Below, piece after piece: positions 1-8,029 of a DNA stretch of 64,000 bases (the stretch's first letter is position 1; each line of letters begins with the position of its first letter). The notes beneath the pieces were generated by a model. The model saw nothing but the letters and a program-made list of their open reading frames with translations, was not told the DNA's origin and searched no databases. A program made the position numbers and the translations under genes. Origin of the DNA: Streptomyces sp. YIM 130001 (GTDB lineage Bacteria > Actinomycetota > Actinomycetes > Streptomycetales > Streptomycetaceae); assembly GCF_003574445.1 (NCBI RefSeq), contig NZ_KZ984555.1, positions 272,360 through 336,359 of the forward strand. The letters run 5' to 3'.

Positions 1-431
1 AGAAGGCCGAGCTGGGTTACACCACCGAGGTCTCCTGCGACTGGTCCGAGGTCGTCGAGCTGTACGAGTCCGTACTCCACCGGGTGCGCACGGAGTTCCC
101 CGCCGCGGACGATCTGACGATGCTCGGCGCCCACTCCTCGCACAGCTACCAGACGGGCACGAACCTGTACTTCGTCTACGACTACACGATCAACTGCGAG
201 CCCCGCGAGGAGATCGAGAAGTACCACAAGCCGCTGAACGCGATCATCGTCGAGGAGGCGCTCAGGGTCGGCGGTTCGATGGTCCACCACCACGGCATCG
301 GCAAGTACCGCGCCGCCTGGACCAAGGAGGAGCACGGCAGCGCGTACCCGCTGCTCGCCGCGCTGAAGTCGACCTTCGACCCGAACGGCATCATGAACCA
401 GGGCACGATCTTCCCGGTCGAGAACGCCTGA
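1..431 (+). CDS. FAD-linked oxidase, C-terminal part (cut by window edge)
   Basis: The visible 142 residues are the C-terminal end of an FAD-binding oxidase of the alkyldihydroxyacetonephosphate synthase / D-lactate dehydrogenase (FAD-linked oxidase C) type. The frame is open from base 3 to the TGA at 429. The sequence holds the conserved HHHGIGK motif, which in this family lies near the flavin, and the usual ending 'LKSTFDPNGIMNQGT'. The FAD-binding N-terminal domain lies outside the window. The FGGY kinase 92 nt downstream on the same strand suggests a joint role, perhaps in sugar-alcohol or glycerol-phosphate-like metabolism; that is inference. The family is clear but the substrate is not. 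Confidence 0.85.
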   Translation, partial: KAELGYTTEVSCDWSEVVELYESVLHRVRTEFPAADDLTMLGAHSSHSYQTGTNLYFVYDYTINCEPREEIEKYHKPLNAIIVEEALRVGGSMVHHHGIGKYRAAWTKEEHGSAYPLLAALKSTFDPNGIMNQGTIFPVENA

Positions 432-523
432 CCGGCACCGCCCGCGGGCGGGCGCGCAGTACCCGCGCCCGCCCGCACCCCCGTCCCCGCGCACATCGCC
501 ACCGCCACGCACCCGGAGTGGGC

Positions 524-1939
524 ATGACTCGCTACTTCATCGGCATCGACAACGGCTCGCAGTCGTCCAAGGTGACCGTCTTCGACACCCACGGCCGCAC
601 CGTCAGCGAGGGCCGGCAGGCGCTGCGCCCGTACGACACTCCGCGTCCCGGAGTGGTCGAGCACCCGGGCGACGACCTGTGGGAGTCGATCACCGCGGCC
701 GCCCGGCAGGCGATGGACGCCTTCCCCGGCGACCCCGCCGACATCGCCGGGGTCGGCCTGTGCACGATCCGCTTCTGCCGGGCGGTGCTGCGCGACGACG
801 GCACCCTGGCCCAGCCGGTGATGAGCTGGATGGACGAGCGAGTGGGCCGGCCGTACGAGGCGGTCGACCCGGCGGCGGCCTATGTGACGACCTCGTCCGG
901 CTATCTCACGCACCGTATGACCGGGCAGTTCCGCGACACCGCGGCCAACTACGCGGGTATCTGGCCCCTCGACCCGCTCCGCTGCGACTGGTCGCAGGAC
1001 CCGACCGCGTTCGAGAAGTCGGGCATGCCGCGCGAGATGCTCCTCGATCTCGTCCAGCCCGGCGACGTCCTCGGTCGGGTCACCGCCGACTGCGCCCGCG
1101 CCACCGGCATCCCCGAGGGTCTGCCGGTGGTGGCCACGGCCAACGACAAGGCGGTCGAGGCCCTGGGCTGCGGCCTCGACTCACCGGACACGCTGCTGCT
1201 GTCGCTCGGCACGTACGTGGCGGGCATGGCGGTCGGTGACCGGTACGTGTCGGACGCCTCCGCGTTCTGGACCAACTACGCCTGCCTTCCGGGTGCTTAC
1301 CTCTACGAGAGCGAGGGCGTACGGCGCGGCATGTGGACCGTCAGCTGGTACCGCGACCTGCTCGGCGAGGAGGCGGCCGCCGGTGCGCGGGCGGCCGGTC
1401 TCTCGGTGGAGGACCACCTCAACGCCGAGGCCGCGAAGGTACCGCCGGGCAGCGACGGTCTCCTGACCGTCCTGGACTGGCTCGCGCCCGACGACGCCCC
1501 CTTCCGCAGGGGCAGCATCCTCGGCTTCGACGGGCGGCAGGGCCGCTACCACGTCTACCGCTCGATCCTCGAGGGACTCGCCCTCACCCTGGGCGCCGCC
1601 GGCCACCGGATGGCCGACGAACTCGGCGGTCACTACGACGAGTTGGTCGTATCCGGCGGCGGTTCGCACTCGGACCTGATGATGGGCATCCTCGCCGACG
1701 TGTTCGGCGTCCCGGCCCGCCGCGCCGGCACCGACAGTGCCGCCGGACTGGGTGCGGCGATCTGCGCGGCCGTCGCGTGCGGGGCGTACGCGGACTTCCC
1801 CTCCGCGGTGTCCGCCATGGTTCACCCCGGCGCGACCTTCCGGCCCGACGCCGAACGCCATGCGCTGTACGAGCGTCTCGGTGCCGTCTACGAGACGGTG
1901 CGCTCGCACACCGACGCGGTCTACCGGCAGTTGGGCTGA
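524..1939 (+). CDS. FGGY-family carbohydrate kinase
   Basis: This 471-residue protein has the FGGY sugar kinase fold. The N-terminal phosphate-binding segment is IGIDNGSQSSKVTVFD, a substrate-domain signature SWMDERV follows, and the C-terminal nucleotide-binding segment is VSGGGSHSDLMMGILADV with a final AAGLGAAICAAVA helix. It should phosphorylate a sugar or polyol with ATP in the cytoplasm. ATG 524 is preferred over GTG 518 because GGAG at 515-518 sits 5 nt before it. It lies 92 nt downstream of an FAD-linked oxidase, so the two are probably co-transcribed. FGGY kinases vary too much in substrate for a more precise call. Confidence 0.85.
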   Translation: MTRYFIGIDNGSQSSKVTVFDTHGRTVSEGRQALRPYDTPRPGVVEHPGDDLWESITAAARQAMDAFPGDPADIAGVGLCTIRFCRAVLRDDGTLAQPVMSWMDERVGRPYEAVDPAAAYVTTSSGYLTHRMTGQFRDTAANYAGIWPLDPLRCDWSQDPTAFEKSGMPREMLLDLVQPGDVLGRVTADCARATGIPEGLPVVATANDKAVEALGCGLDSPDTLLLSLGTYVAGMAVGDRYVSDASAFWTNYACLPGAYLYESEGVRRGMWTVSWYRDLLGEEAAAGARAAGLSVEDHLNAEAAKVPPGSDGLLTVLDWLAPDDAPFRRGSILGFDGRQGRYHVYRSILEGLALTLGAAGHRMADELGGHYDELVVSGGGSHSDLMMGILADVFGVPARRAGTDSAAGLGAAICAAVACGAYADFPSAVSAMVHPGATFRPDAERHALYERLGAVYETVRSHTDAVYRQLG

Positions 1940-1961
1940 GCCGGGGCGCGCGGACCCGGTG

Positions 1962-2351
1962 TCACGGCGCCGTCAGGGCCGCGCGCTCGTCCGGTGACGT
2001 CAGAACGCAGAACTCGTTCCCCTCGGGATCCGCGAGGACGACCCAGCCGTGTCCGCCGGGCTTGCGGCGGTCGGCGACGAGGGTGGCTCCGATACCCAGG
2101 AGGCGCTCCACCTCCTGCTCGCGGGTGGTGTCCGGACGCAGGCACAGGTGGATGCCGTTCTTGCCCCGCTCGGGGTCGGGGACCTCGTTGAAGTGCAGCA
2201 TCGGCCCGTCGGGAAGCAGCAGCACATCGATCTCGTCGTCGCCGGGCCGGTCCTCGGGATCGATCGGACGCCCCGTCACCTGGCTCCAGAATGCGGCCAG
2301 TCGGTAGGCATCGGCACAGTTGATCGCGATGTTCGCCACGGCTGAGTGCAT
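1962..2351 (-). CDS. VOC-family (glyoxalase-like) protein
   Basis: A 129-residue protein of the vicinal-oxygen-chelate/glyoxalase type. It starts with a beta-strand segment (ANIAINCADAYRLAAFWSQVTG), has a central strand ending 'GIHLCLRP', and closes with the typical 'VVLADPEGNEFCVL', where the glutamate-like metal position of such folds is found. ATG 2351 is chosen because GGGAGGA lies upstream and because residues before it look non-coding. The protein is cytosolic, single-domain and convergent with the FGGY kinase. Members include antibiotic-binding proteins, isomerases and uncharacterised enzymes, so no substrate is assigned. Confidence 0.8.
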   Translation of the reverse strand: MHSAVANIAINCADAYRLAAFWSQVTGRPIDPEDRPGDDEIDVLLLPDGPMLHFNEVPDPERGKNGIHLCLRPDTTREQEVERLLGIGATLVADRRKPGGHGWVVLADPEGNEFCVLTSPDERAALTAP

Positions 2352-2512
2352 GCGCGCGATCCTCCCGTAGGGGCGCGAGGGGCGCAAAGCCATTACGGCC
2401 GCCCGACGGGTGTCGTCGCGTCCGGACACGGCTCATGCTGGGGGCCGGAGGATCTGAGGGCCGGTCGCGCGCGCCGGCGGCCGGGTACCGGAAGGCCGAC
2501 TGGAGGACGTCC

Positions 2513-3367
2513 ATGATCCGCACCGCGCCGCTCTCCCCGCTGTTGTTCCTGCCCGGTCTCTGGCACGGCTCCTGGTGCTGGAGTGAGGTGGTCGCGCATC
2601 TGGCGGGCGCGGGCCGCCCGGCCGTCGCGGTGGACATGGCCGGACACGGGCTGCACGCGCGCCGCGAGCCCCGGTGGTTCACGCGCCGGTCGTACGATCC
2701 GGAGGCGGTCGCCACGGAGGTGTCGCCGGTGGCGGATGTGGGTCTCGACGATGCCGCGGAGCTCCTGACGGCGCAGCTGCGGCTGGTCGGCGGCGGCGCT
2801 CCCGTCACGGTCGTCGCCCACAGCACGGCGGGGCTCGTCCTCACCCGGGTCGCCCAGGAGTCACCCCGACTCATCGCGCGCGCCGTGTACTTGACGGCCT
2901 TCATGCCGGCGTCCGACGTGCTGCCCGCGACGTACAACGAAATTCCCGAGGCCGCGGGAAACCGCATCGGCCCGCTGTTCACGGGCGATCCGGCGGTGAC
3001 CGGCGCACTGCGCCTTGACCTCGCCACAGAAGATCCCGGCTACCGGGAGGCGTTGCGCGAGGCGCTGTACGGTGGCGTCGCTCCGGACCTCGCGCACGCC
3101 GCCGTGGGCCTGCTGACGCCCGACGCCCCGGTCGGTATCACGGTCGGCACCACGACCCTCACCGAGGACGGCTGGGGGTCGGTGCCGCGTACGTACATCA
3201 CCTGTTCCCGCGACGTGGCGCTGCTGCCCGCCGTGCAGGACCGGTTCATCGCGGAGGCCGACGCGGCGTTCCCGCACAATCCGACATCGGTGGCCGGCCT
3301 CGACTCGTCGCACTCGCCGTTCCTGTCGATGCCACGCGAACTGGCGGCCGTGGTACGGGACTTGTAG
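2513..3367 (+). CDS. alpha/beta hydrolase (esterase-like)
   Basis: A 284-residue alpha/beta hydrolase. The oxyanion region is 'LPGLWHGSWCW' (about residues 13-23). The nucleophile elbow is AHSTAG with Ser104, where the first glycine of the usual GxSxG is alanine. The catalytic histidine is in DSSHSPF near the C terminus. The pattern resembles the small plant-MES/EstC-type esterase group. ATG 2513 has GGAGG six bases upstream; the open frame continues to 2435 but without a good start. It stands alone and converges on the acetylxylan-esterase-like gene with only 16 bases between them. The natural ester is unknown. Confidence 0.8.
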   Translation: MIRTAPLSPLLFLPGLWHGSWCWSEVVAHLAGAGRPAVAVDMAGHGLHARREPRWFTRRSYDPEAVATEVSPVADVGLDDAAELLTAQLRLVGGGAPVTVVAHSTAGLVLTRVAQESPRLIARAVYLTAFMPASDVLPATYNEIPEAAGNRIGPLFTGDPAVTGALRLDLATEDPGYREALREALYGGVAPDLAHAAVGLLTPDAPVGITVGTTTLTEDGWGSVPRTYITCSRDVALLPAVQDRFIAEADAAFPHNPTSVAGLDSSHSPFLSMPRELAAVVRDL

Positions 3368-3383
3368 TGACCGGGCTGGGGCG

Positions 3384-4361
3384 TCAGCCCAGGTGCCGGG
3401 CGAAGAAGGAGCGGCGGGCGCGGCGCAGCGCGTCCTTCTCCCGGTCGGTGCCGTCGTACTCGAAGTGGCCTGCGCGCAGGGGGAAGAGTGCACGCTCACC
3501 CCGCAGGGCGTTGTGGACGGCGTACTGGCCCGGCGGCGGGACCGACGGGTCGAAGGCGGCGGGGGCCGTCATCGTCGGTACGTCGATCAGGGTGGCGGCC
3601 GTGGCGGCGTCGAAGTAGGCGAGTACGTCGGTGACTTGGGGGTGCGTGCGGTGGTACGCGCGGACCGCTTCGCCGCTGCCGGTGCACTGCAGGGTCAGGC
3701 GCAGCGGGTGGTTGCCGAAGGTGGGGACGGTGAACTGCGCCGCGGCGAACCGCTCGTCCCAGGGCAGGGCGAGTGCACCCAGCCCGCCGCCGAAGCTGTC
3801 GCCGAAGAGGCCGAGGTGAGGGCCCGCGGACGGGACCAGCTCCAGGAGGGCCGAGGCGGCGCACCAGAGGTCGGCCACGCAGTCGCCGATGACATAGGTG
3901 TCGCGGGATTCGATGCCGTGCAGGACGTGTTCGCTCGCGACGGAGGGTATGCCGGGCTGCAGGCCCCGCGTCTCCATGCCGCGTACGCAGGGCAGCAGGG
4001 CGGCGGAGTGGTCCAGCACCGGCAGGTCGGGGCCGGGGGTGTCACGGCCGCCGTAGCCATGGGAGACGACGAAGCCGTGCTCGACGGGCCCGGTCGTCGG
4101 CAGTGCCAGCCAGCCACCGAGCCGCACGCCGTCCACGGAGGTGTAGGTGACGCCGTGGATGCGCAGGCCGTCGCGCTCCTCCTCGACCTCGCCCAGTACG
4201 GGATCGGTGGCGACGGCGCGGGCCGCCTCGTACTTGCTCCGCCAGAACTCCGCGAAGCCGTCGGGCGGCGGCGGGGCGCCGACCTTCGCCAGGTCGTCCT
4301 CGGTGTAACCGTGGGCCGGGTCGAAGGGGAACTCGTGCGGGAAGCTCACGTGCGACGGCAT
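3384..4361 (-). CDS. acetylxylan esterase / cephalosporin-C deacetylase-like hydrolase
   Basis: A 325-residue protein of the AXE1 (carbohydrate esterase 7-like) family. It has the oxyanion segment 'VVSHGYGGRD', the family element RGMETRG (about residues 127-133), the nucleophile elbow GDSFGG with Ser189, and a C-terminal AGHFEYDG that carries the catalytic histidine. Such enzymes deacetylate xylo-oligosaccharides and sometimes cephalosporin C in the cytoplasm, as there is no signal peptide here. ATG 4361 is the first good start; upstream codons are low-complexity Arg/Pro. The gene lies next to the van locus but nothing ties it to that function. Confidence 0.85.
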   Translation of the reverse strand: MPSHVSFPHEFPFDPAHGYTEDDLAKVGAPPPPDGFAEFWRSKYEAARAVATDPVLGEVEEERDGLRIHGVTYTSVDGVRLGGWLALPTTGPVEHGFVVSHGYGGRDTPGPDLPVLDHSAALLPCVRGMETRGLQPGIPSVASEHVLHGIESRDTYVIGDCVADLWCAASALLELVPSAGPHLGLFGDSFGGGLGALALPWDERFAAAQFTVPTFGNHPLRLTLQCTGSGEAVRAYHRTHPQVTDVLAYFDAATAATLIDVPTMTAPAAFDPSVPPPGQYAVHNALRGERALFPLRAGHFEYDGTDREKDALRRARRSFFARHLG

Positions 4362-4444
4362 GCCGAGAGCGTACGGGGAGGTCGGTGGCGGACGGGGAGG
4401 TCGGTGGCGGACGGCCCCGCGGGGCGCCCCCGCGCCCGGGCCGC

Positions 4445-5569
4445 TCACCCCCAGTCGATCCCGGCCGCCACCGGCAGGTGGTCGCTGCCGGTGGCCGGCA
4501 GTACCCACGAACTCGCGGGCTGCACGCCGCGGACCAGGATCTGGTCGATCCGCACCACGGGGAACGTCGCCGGCCAGCTGAAGCCGAAGCCGTCCCCGGC
4601 CGCGTTCTGGGCCGAGCGCAGCTGTGCGGTGAGGCCGGCCAGGGCACGGTCGTCGGTGGTGCCGTTCAGATCGCCGAGCAGCACCATCCGTTCGTTCCGC
4701 TCGGCGGCGACGGCCCTGCTCAGCGCCTTCGCGTTCCGGTCCCGGCCGTCCGTCCCGAAGCCCGCCCGGGGATCGACGCGTACGGACCCCAGGTGCGCCA
4801 CATACACGGCGAGGGGCCCGCGGTCCGTGGCCACGGTGGTGCGCAGCGCGCGGGCGGTCGTCAGTCCGGTCTCGGCCGGCTCGGTGTCCGCGAGCGGTCC
4901 GACGTCCTGCTGGAGGTCGACCGGTTCGGTGCCGGACAGCGGACGCTTGCTCCAGAGTCCGACCGTGCCCCGCACGGTGTGGTGCGGGTAGGTGGCCGCG
5001 AGTTCCTTCTCGTACGTGCTCCGGGCCTGCTCGGGCACCTCGACGAGCGCGAGGACGTCCGCGCCCGAGGCGGACAGGTCATGTGCGGTGCCCGCCGGGT
5101 CGGCGTTGTCAGCGCCGACGTTGTGGCTGACGACCGTGAGGTCGCCGTCCGCCGCTGACTTGTCGCCGAGCAGCCCGCCGAAGAGGGTCAGCCACACCAC
5201 GGCGGGCAGCAGCAGTGCGACGACCGCGGAGGCGGAGCGGCGCCACAGCGCGCCGGCGAGCAGGACCGGGACGAGGACGCCGGACCACGGCAGGAAGGTC
5301 TCCACCAGGCTGCCGAGGCCTCCGGTGTCCGGGATCTCCCCGTGGAGCAGCAGCAACAGGCCGAGCAGCAGCGCGATCGCCGCGAGCACGAGGCCGCGCT
5401 TCCAGGGTCCGGGACGCAGGCCGAGGTCGATCGCGCGTCGTACGGTCGCGCGTCGTGTCCCGCCCGCGCCGGCTCGGGTGGGTGATGCGCGGAGGTCGTC
5501 CGGAGCTCCGTGCCCGGGCTCCGCCACGTCCACCTGCATCGTCGTCGGTCCGGACTCACTGACGGTCAC
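4445..5569 (-). CDS. vanJ: VanJ-like membrane endonuclease/exonuclease/phosphatase-family protein
   Basis: A 374-residue protein with about 55 charged N-terminal residues, then three transmembrane segments (about residues 59-75, 94-107 and 113-132). A C-terminal endonuclease/exonuclease/phosphatase domain follows, with SHNVGADN, LVEVPE, LLGDLNG and a final SDHLPV motif. This is the architecture of VanJ of the Streptomyces coelicolor van cluster, a membrane protein with an outward-facing catalytic domain that gives teicoplanin resistance and is thought to act on undecaprenyl pyrophosphate. GTG 5569 overlaps the end of vanY by 14 nt, so the two are translationally coupled and should share the VanR-type promoter upstream of vanY. 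The family is certain; the vanJ name rests on context. Confidence 0.85.
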   Translation of the reverse strand: MTVSESGPTTMQVDVAEPGHGAPDDLRASPTRAGAGGTRRATVRRAIDLGLRPGPWKRGLVLAAIALLLGLLLLLHGEIPDTGGLGSLVETFLPWSGVLVPVLLAGALWRRSASAVVALLLPAVVWLTLFGGLLGDKSAADGDLTVVSHNVGADNADPAGTAHDLSASGADVLALVEVPEQARSTYEKELAATYPHHTVRGTVGLWSKRPLSGTEPVDLQQDVGPLADTEPAETGLTTARALRTTVATDRGPLAVYVAHLGSVRVDPRAGFGTDGRDRNAKALSRAVAAERNERMVLLGDLNGTTDDRALAGLTAQLRSAQNAAGDGFGFSWPATFPVVRIDQILVRGVQPASSWVLPATGSDHLPVAAGIDWG

Positions 5570-6215
5570 TGCTCATCCTCGGGTCCTCGGTGGGGTCGGC
5601 GTACATCCGCGGGCAGCCACGGTCGGCGGCCTCGGGGCGCAGTTCGTAGTGCCAGGGTTCGTTCCGGTAGATCTGGCACAGGCCGTAACCCGCACCGTGC
5701 TCGGACAGCCACGCCGTGGCGGCGCGGCGACCGACGTCGATCGCCTCGCCCGACACGTGGGGAGAGGTCGTCGCGGTGGCCACCCAGCGGGCGGCCTCAT
5801 GTTCGGACCCGTACTCGGCGACCGCCTCGCGCAGCAGCTGGTCCTGGTAATCCGGGGAACGCCAGCCGCTGTTGACGTAGAACTCGACTCCGTCGTCGGC
5901 TGCGGCGTTCCCCGCTCGACGGAGTGCCTCGAGCAGGTTCGCGTCGAGCCCGGTCACCGCCGGTGCCGTGTCGTCGAAGACCGTGGTCCCGTCGGGGACG
6001 ACACCGTCGGCCTCGTCGAGCTCACCGCGGTGACCGGAAGTCGAGGACTGCACGGAGAGCGCGGAGAGCGCGGACTGCGCGGACTGCGCGGAGAGCGAGG
6101 GCTTCCACTCCTGGTGGGCGAGGGCCACGGCGACCACGGCCACGGCGGCCGACAGACCGACAAGGAGAGGCGTACGGGCCGGCCGTGTCCGGATTTTCGG
6201 TTCGATTCGAGTCAT
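5556..6215 (-). CDS. vanY: VanY-type D,D-carboxypeptidase (M15 family)
   Basis: A 219-residue membrane-anchored zinc peptidase. Residues 15-33 form an N-terminal transmembrane anchor, residues 40-60 a Ser/Ala/Gln-rich linker, and the rest an M15 domain. Its zinc and catalytic residues are visible in SPHVSGEAID (His153, Asp160) and EPWHY (Glu186, His189), with the substrate loop SGWRSPDYQ. It should remove the terminal D-Ala from D-Ala-ended lipid II or stem pentapeptides outside the membrane, lowering the glycopeptide target. ATG 6215 lies exactly 23 nt from a conserved promoter element and has no Shine-Dalgarno sequence. It is the first gene of a vanY-vanJ operon, an arrangement unlike the S. 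coelicolor cluster as I recall it. Confidence 0.9.
   Translation of the reverse strand: MTRIEPKIRTRPARTPLLVGLSAAVAVVAVALAHQEWKPSLSAQSAQSALSALSVQSSTSGHRGELDEADGVVPDGTTVFDDTAPAVTGLDANLLEALRRAGNAAADDGVEFYVNSGWRSPDYQDQLLREAVAEYGSEHEAARWVATATTSPHVSGEAIDVGRRAATAWLSEHGAGYGLCQIYRNEPWHYELRPEAADRGCPRMYADPTEDPRMSSDRQ
6052..6096 (+). repeat. five tandem 9-bp units inside vanY linker
   Basis: Five consecutive 9-bp units with the consensus GCGGAGAGC or GCGGACTGC encode the Ala-Gln-Ser / Ala-Leu-Ser repeats of the VanY juxtamembrane linker. The units keep frame, so copy-number change would lengthen or shorten the stalk between membrane and catalytic domain. Confidence 0.8.
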
Positions 6216-6279
6216 GACATCAGTCAAGACAAAGCGACGTTGCCGGCCCGTATGCAATTTTCCATATGCAGGCGATATG
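6216..6279 (-). promoter_or_regulatory. VanR-type element A and vanY promoter
   Basis: A 41-bp element at 6239-6279 begins GTTGCCGG, contains CGTATG and TTTTC, and ends GATATG. It recurs at 9035-9075 and 12372-12412 with 29 of 41 columns identical in all three. On the minus strand it is followed by 11 nt, then TTGACT at 6227-6222, then 6 nt and the vanY ATG. No ribosome-binding site lies in that gap, which suggests a leaderless transcript. No matching hexamer lies on the other side, as expected because only the 3' end of vanX is there. VanR binding is inferred from repetition and position. Confidence 0.8.
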
Positions 6280-6365
6280 GACTGACCCGGAGCCATGCGG
6301 CCATGCGTGGGCCGATCACCGCCCTTTGAGCAAAGAACTCCGGCCCCATGACCGCGAGCCCCGGC

Positions 6366-6992
6366 CTAAGTGATGGGGAAATCGAAATAAGTGTCCGGAT
6401 AGGGCTCGTCATCGAGCGTGTAATGCCACCACTCGCACGCGTACGCGTGGAAACCGCAGGTCTCCATGAGGGACCGCAGGCGCTGACGGTTCCGCGCCTC
6501 GACGGGCGTGATTCCCGGTGCGCCATGATGCGAGACGGAATCCATGAGGTCGTGGTCGCCGCCCATGGCAAGGAGCTCGCCGGTGGCCAGGTCGTACAGC
6601 GTGAGGTCGACGGTGCTGCCCCGGCTGTGACCCGACCTGGCGGCCACGTATCCCTGCTCGAACATTTCGGCCCTGTCGATGTTCGGATAGTGCCGCGACT
6701 TCGTCAGGCCGTCCTCCGGCTCCCGCGACCAGCGAAGAAAGCGGTCGACGGCGTGCTGGGGGCGGTATCCGTCCCAGAGCAGCAGGCCGAATCCCCTCGA
6801 TGCGGCCTGATCCCGCGCACGCTCCAGAGCCTCGCAAAGGGCCCTCGTCCCGACGACGCGATTGGCCAGATATCCGTCCACCGGTCTGCCGGTGAAGTTG
6901 TCCCACGTGGCGTATTTGGCATCCCAGCGGATTCCGGCCGCCAGCTCGTCCACGAAGACGAAGTCGCCCTTGGCCAACTCCATGGTCTTCAT
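6366..6992 (-). CDS. vanX: D-Ala-D-Ala dipeptidase VanX
   Basis: A 208-residue cytoplasmic zinc dipeptidase that hydrolyses D-Ala-D-Ala so that only D-Ala-D-Lac enters peptidoglycan precursors. The zinc ligands and catalytic base are visible as SGHSRGSTVD (His122, Asp129) and EWWHY (Glu187, His190). The YRP segment at residues 76-78 holds the conserved active-site arginine. ATG 6992 overlaps the vanA stop as ATGA, so it is translationally coupled third in vanHAX; a second in-frame ATG lies three codons later at 6983. Length and motifs fit functional VanX throughout. Confidence 0.96.
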   Translation of the reverse strand: MKTMELAKGDFVFVDELAAGIRWDAKYATWDNFTGRPVDGYLANRVVGTRALCEALERARDQAASRGFGLLLWDGYRPQHAVDRFLRWSREPEDGLTKSRHYPNIDRAEMFEQGYVAARSGHSRGSTVDLTLYDLATGELLAMGGDHDLMDSVSHHGAPGITPVEARNRQRLRSLMETCGFHAYACEWWHYTLDDEPYPDTYFDFPIT

Positions 6993-8029
6993 CGCATTTT
7001 CCCTGTCGTCGCGAGGGAGACCGCGCGGTCGATCACTTCGGGAAGCGACAGCCCCGCGGCCGCCATCATGCGCGGATAGCGGCTGTACGAGGTCATTCCG
7101 GGGAAGGTGTTGACCTCGTTGAGCACCACTTCTCCGTCCTCCTTCAGGAACAGGTCCACCCGTGCAAGGCCGCCGCATCCAAGGGCGCGGTACACGGCCT
7201 TGGCCGTCTCCTGCACGAGGAGTCGCGACTCCTCCGGGATATCTGCGGGAACGATCGCCACGGAGTTCTCGGACCCGGTCTCGGGGGCGTCCTCCTGATG
7301 GATCCTGAAGAACCCGTGCGAGAGCGCGATCCGGTCCACCTCGCCCGCGACGAGATCCGCCCCCTTCCCGAGGATGGCGCAGCCGATCTCGCTGCCGGAG
7401 ACGGCCTCTTCGATCAGTACCTTCGCGTCGTAGCGCCGTGCCGTTTCCACCGCGCTCGGCAGCTCGTCCTCCCGGGACACCTTGGTGACACCGAAGGACG
7501 ATCCGGATCGGGCCGGCTTCACGAAGACCGGATAGGTGAACGGGGCGGGATCGACGGTCTCGTCGGCCGTGACGGTCCAGAAGTTCGGCGTGGCGATTCC
7601 CGCGCTTCCGGCGACGGCATAGGCGAGGGATTTGTCCATGCACAGTGCGGAACTCTGCACGTCGCAGCCGACGTAGGGAATGCCGGAGAGCTCCAGCAGA
7701 CCCTGCATCGCGCCGTCCTCACCGAGTGTGCCGTGCAGCACGGGCAGGACGACGTCCAGGCGGATCGTTTCGTAACTGCCCTGCTCCAGAGTGAGCAGTC
7801 CGTGCACGTCGCTGTCCGGTGAGAGGACGACGGGTCGGCAGTCGCCGCTCTCCCACTCCTCGTCGGGCCCCTCGCAGAGCTTCCAGGATCCGCTCTCGGT
7901 GATTCCGACGTAGAAGGCTTCGTACTTCTCCGTATCGAGGTTCCGGGCCACCTCACGTGCGGACTTGACGGATACGGGGTGTTCTTCGGAACGGCCCCCG
8001 AAGACGATGCCGACCTTGAGCCTAGCCAT
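6989..8029 (-). CDS. vanA: D-alanine--D-lactate ligase VanA
   Basis: A 346-residue ATP-grasp ligase close to enterococcal VanA. It joins D-Ala to D-Lac to give the depsipeptide that vancomycin binds poorly. Its N-terminal FGGRSEEHPVSVKSA, the ATP-binding KPARSGSSFGV and the C-terminal LNEVNTFPGMTSYSRYP are intact. The omega-loop carries FRIHQED with His244, the residue that favours D-lactate in VanA, rather than the Lys-Tyr pair of housekeeping Ddl. ATG 8029 has AGGAG upstream and overlaps the 3' end of vanH by 8 nt. It is the second gene of vanHAX, driven from the promoter before vanH. Confidence 0.97.
   Translation of the reverse strand: MARLKVGIVFGGRSEEHPVSVKSAREVARNLDTEKYEAFYVGITESGSWKLCEGPDEEWESGDCRPVVLSPDSDVHGLLTLEQGSYETIRLDVVLPVLHGTLGEDGAMQGLLELSGIPYVGCDVQSSALCMDKSLAYAVAGSAGIATPNFWTVTADETVDPAPFTYPVFVKPARSGSSFGVTKVSREDELPSAVETARRYDAKVLIEEAVSGSEIGCAILGKGADLVAGEVDRIALSHGFFRIHQEDAPETGSENSVAIVPADIPEESRLLVQETAKAVYRALGCGGLARVDLFLKEDGEVVLNEVNTFPGMTSYSRYPRMMAAAGLSLPEVIDRAVSLATTGKMR

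Noticed and set aside
6280..6365. A second, rightward promoter at element A
   Set aside because: No -10-like hexamer occurs at the 10-nt distance seen at elements B and C, and only the end of vanX lies there.
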